NCBI GenBank assembly: GCA_016209725.1
Contig: JACQVO010000099.1
Span: 1 to 22,987, forward strand
DNA length: 22,987 bases
Source of the DNA: Candidatus Methylomirabilota bacterium
Lineage (GTDB): Bacteria > Methylomirabilota > Methylomirabilia > Methylomirabilales > 2-02-FULL-66-22
Reading direction: 5' to 3'
The translations under genes and the position numbers were made by a program. The notes beneath the pieces are model-generated. The model saw only the letters and a list, made by a program, of their open reading frames with translations, did not search any database and was not told the DNA's origin. Position 1 is the first letter of the stretch; every line of letters starts with the position of its first letter. Shown piece after piece: positions 20,702 to 22,987 of this stretch.

Positions 20702-21910
20702 GTGACAGACGTCAGAACGACGGGTCGCATCCTGGAAGGCATCCGGATCCTGGACCTCAGCCGGATCATCGCGGGACCCTACTGCTCCCAGATCCTGGGA
20801 GACATGGGGGCCGAGGTGGTCAAGGTCGAGCAGCCCGGCGTCGGGGACGACAGCCGCACCTGGGGCCCACCCTTCAAGAACGGGGAGTCGGTCTACTTCT
20901 TCTGCATCAACCGGAACAAGAAGAGCATCACCGTGGATATGAAGGACCTCCGGGGCAAGGCCATCATTCGCGAGCTGGCCAAGCGGGCGGACGTCCTGCT
21001 GGAGAATTTCAAGCCGGGGACGCTGGAGAAGCTCGGCCTGGGCTGGGAGGTCCTCCGGCGGGACAATCCTCGCTTGATCTTCTGTTCCGTGTCAGGGTTC
21101 GGCCAGAGCGGACCCTATGCGGAGCGCGGCGGCTACGACGTGATCGTCCAGGCGGTGGGCGGCCTCATGGGGATCACGGGCGACCCCGACGGCCCGCCGG
21201 TGAAGGTGGGGGTCGCCATGACCGACATCTGCACCGCGCTCTACGCCCTGGGCGCCATCCTGGGGGCGCTGTATGCCCGGGACCGGACGGGAGAGGGGCA
21301 GCGGATCGACGTGTCCCTCCTGGAGACCCAGGTCGCCGCCCTCATCAACATCGCCAGTTCCTACTTGAACGCCGGGGAGATCCCGGGCAAGTGGGGCACG
21401 GCCCACGTGAACATCGTCCCCTACCAGGCGTTCAAGATGCAGGACGGCTACATGATCATCGGGGCTGCCAACGACCGCCTGTGGGTCAAGCTGTGCGAGG
21501 CCATCGGCCTCCCGGAGGTGGGCCGCAACCCGAAATACGCCACCAACGCGCAGCGCGTGGATCATCGCGCGGAGATCGTCCGTCTCCTGGAAGCGCGCCT
21601 CGCCACCAAGACACGCAAGGAGTGGGAGGCCATCCTGGGCCCGACAGGCATTCCCTGCGGGCCCATCAACCGGATGGACGAGGTCTTTGCCGACCCGCAG
21701 GTCCAGCACCTCAAGCTGGTGCTGGAGGCGGAGCATCCCCGGGCGGGGACGGTCCGCCTGGTCAGGAACCCGGTCAGCTTCTCCCGCACGCCCGTGGACC
21801 TCCGCCAGGTGCCGCCGGTGCTGGGAGAGCATACCGAGGAGGTCCTCCGCGATCTGCTGGGGTACACGGCGGCAGAGATCACGGAGCTTCGTGCGACAGG
21901 CGTCGTGTGA
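20702..21910 (+). CDS. CaiB/BaiF family (class III) CoA-transferase
   Basis: 402 residues from GTG 20702, which has GAGGAGAG just upstream; the frame is open to ATG 20675. The class III fold is clear: GIRILDLSRIIAGPYCSQIL, GDMGAEVVKVEQPGVGDDSR, NRNKKSITVDMKD, DVLLENFKPGTLEKLGLGW, and SGFGQSGPYAERGGYDVIVQ. The catalytic Asp is in VAMTDICTALYALGAILGAL, followed by GQRIDVSLLETQVA. These enzymes move CoA between carboxylic acids. The acceptor here is unknown; organic acids produced by the neighbouring deacylase and amidohydrolase are plausible acceptors (inference). 39 bp before the D-aminoacylase. Confidence 0.95.
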   Translation: MTDVRTTGRILEGIRILDLSRIIAGPYCSQILGDMGAEVVKVEQPGVGDDSRTWGPPFKNGESVYFFCINRNKKSITVDMKDLRGKAIIRELAKRADVLLENFKPGTLEKLGLGWEVLRRDNPRLIFCSVSGFGQSGPYAERGGYDVIVQAVGGLMGITGDPDGPPVKVGVAMTDICTALYALGAILGALYARDRTGEGQRIDVSLLETQVAALINIASSYLNAGEIPGKWGTAHVNIVPYQAFKMQDGYMIIGAANDRLWVKLCEAIGLPEVGRNPKYATNAQRVDHRAEIVRLLEARLATKTRKEWEAILGPTGIPCGPINRMDEVFADPQVQHLKLVLEAEHPRAGTVRLVRNPVSFSRTPVDLRQVPPVLGEHTEEVLRDLLGYTAAEITELRATGVV

Positions 21911-21949
21911 TGTGAGGACGTGCGATCCAGCTTGAGTGAGGACCATGGT

Positions 21950-22987
21950 ATGACGGCGGACATCCTGATCCGTGGGGCGAGGGTCTTCGATGGCGGGGGT
22001 GGTGCCCCCGTGGAAGCCGATGTGGCCATCCGGGGGGACCGGATCGTCGCCGTCGGGCGCGACCTCGCGCCGCAGTCGGCGAATCGGGTGATCGACGCCC
22101 GAGGATTGTCGGCGGCTCCCGGCTTCGTGGACATCCACGGCCATTCCGATTACCACCTGCTGCTCACGCCCACGGCGGAGAGCGCCGTCCTGCAGGGCGT
22201 GACGTGTGAAATCGGCGGCAACTGCGGCTATGCAGCCGCCCCCATCTGGGGACCCTGGTGGGAGGATCGGGCCCGTTCCTATCACGAGATCTACGGCCTG
22301 GATCACCCCTGGCACGATGTGGGGGCCTACTTCCGCCGGCTGCTGGACATCGGCATCTCGATCAACTTCGGCCTGCTGGTCGGGCACAACACGCTCCGCG
22401 GGTCCGCCATGGGGGGCGCGGATCGCCGACCCACGGCCGAGGAGATGCAAGCCATGGTCGCGGCCTTGGAGCGCGGCATGGACGAGGGCGCCCTGGGCCT
22501 GTCCACGGGACTGGTGTACTCACCCGCCTGCTTTTCCTCGCCGGAGGAACTCGCCACCCTCACGGCCGTGGCGGGGCGCAAGGGGGGGATCCTCGCCACC
22601 CACATGCGGAGCGAAGGCGACGGGCTCCTCCCGGCCATCCAGGAGGTCATCGCCGCGGCCGAGGCGGGACGCACCCCGCTGCAAATCTCCCACCTCAAGA
22701 CGTATGGGGAGCGGAACTGGGGAAAGCTTTCCCAGGCCTTCGACCTTATCGAGTCGGCGCAGCGACGCGGCGTGGATGTTACGGCCGATCGCTATCCCTA
22801 TACGGCCGCCAACACCGGTCTCCAGGCGGCCCTGCCGCGCTGGGCCATCGAAGGGGACAAGGCGGAGCAGACGGCGCGCCTTGGGGATCCGGCGGTCCGG
22901 GAGCGCATCCGGCAGGAGATCGGCCAGGGGCCGCAGGCGCGCGACTGGAGCCAGGTGATGATCTCCGAGGTCACCCTCCCCCGGAAC
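21950..22987 (+). CDS. N-acyl-D-amino-acid deacylase (D-aminoacylase), 3' end beyond window
   Basis: Open from ATG 21950 to the window end (346 codons). GAGG lies eight bases upstream. Amidohydrolase-superfamily metalloenzyme that hydrolyses N-acyl-D-amino acids. Visible features: the N-terminal beta-sandwich MTADILIRGARVFDGGG, metal ligands in GFVDIHGHSD (His63, His65), the family-specific metal-bridging Cys92 in CEIGGNCGY, GLSTGLVYSP, ATHMRSEGDGLLPAIQEVI with a ligand His, QISHLKTYGERNWGK with the next ligand His, and TADRYPYTAANTGLQAALP. Full-length members have about 480-530 residues, so about 150 are missing at the edge. Ends the visible cluster and fits with AnmK and M20 in degrading cell-wall-derived or D-amino-acid conjugates. 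Confidence 0.95.
   Translation, partial: MTADILIRGARVFDGGGGAPVEADVAIRGDRIVAVGRDLAPQSANRVIDARGLSAAPGFVDIHGHSDYHLLLTPTAESAVLQGVTCEIGGNCGYAAAPIWGPWWEDRARSYHEIYGLDHPWHDVGAYFRRLLDIGISINFGLLVGHNTLRGSAMGGADRRPTAEEMQAMVAALERGMDEGALGLSTGLVYSPACFSSPEELATLTAVAGRKGGILATHMRSEGDGLLPAIQEVIAAAEAGRTPLQISHLKTYGERNWGKLSQAFDLIESAQRRGVDVTADRYPYTAANTGLQAALPRWAIEGDKAEQTARLGDPAVRERIRQEIGQGPQARDWSQVMISEVTLPRN

Noticed and set aside
21092..22450. 452-codon minus-strand open frame
   Set aside because: Spans two well-supported plus-strand genes (CoA-transferase and D-aminoacylase); His/Arg/Asp-rich shadow.

Overview
GC-rich DNA with GTG starts, GC-rich third codon positions and many interspersed repeats. The gene mix is an orphan ABC substrate-binding protein, LLM flavin oxidoreductases, CaiB-type CoA-transferases and D-aminoacylases. 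This suits an uncultivated soil or sediment bacterium such as Rokubacteria/NC10 (Methylomirabilota) or a deltaproteobacterial-grade lineage. That placement is an inference with low confidence; there is no rRNA or marker gene in the window. Nearly everything from 1 to 16,695 is on the minus strand, and everything from 16,961 to the end is on the plus strand.

Layout. (1) 1-7.2 kb holds ordinary minus-strand genes. A HAD hydrolase, LLM oxidoreductase, methyltransferase and EEP lipoprotein form a likely operon, with a broken monooxygenase-like gene at the left edge. A cupin, a DJ-1/PfpI protein, a decayed GNAT, a DinB protein and a membrane diguanylate cyclase follow. (2) 7.3-10.4 kb is a gene graveyard: a second copy of a radical-SAM C-terminus, an ECF42-type sigma factor with an apparent internal deletion, the tail of its YCII partner fused to the head of an ATP-grasp gene, and recombinase debris. 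(3) 10.38-12.44 kb is a small integron not visible from gene calls alone. It has a dead intI remnant, a Pc-like promoter, an attI-like site with two direct repeats, and two cassettes (an orphan ABC substrate-binding protein; a hicAB toxin-antitoxin pair), each closed by a foldable attC site. (4) 12.7-14.2 kb carries a 5'-truncated phage Gp37/Gp68 (DUF5131) gene abutting an HNH endonuclease. (5) 14.2-16.7 kb is a minus-strand trio: a RecA-fold protein without a Walker A motif, a 90-residue helical protein and an SPL-like radical SAM protein. Its promoter carries a perfect 16-bp palindrome, resembling a Gram-positive-type LexA box, that fills the -35/-10 spacer. Transcription appears leaderless. 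(6) 17.2-23.0 kb is a plus-strand catabolic cluster: M20 amidohydrolase, AnmK, SIS protein, CaiB CoA-transferase and N-acyl-D-amino-acid deacylase. It suggests salvage of cell-wall amino sugars and N-acylated D-amino acids.

The two most notable systems are the integron at 10.4-12.4 kb, found by matching each cassette's first bases to its own attC R'' box, and the putatively damage-inducible RecA-like/radical-SAM cassette at 14.2-16.7 kb.
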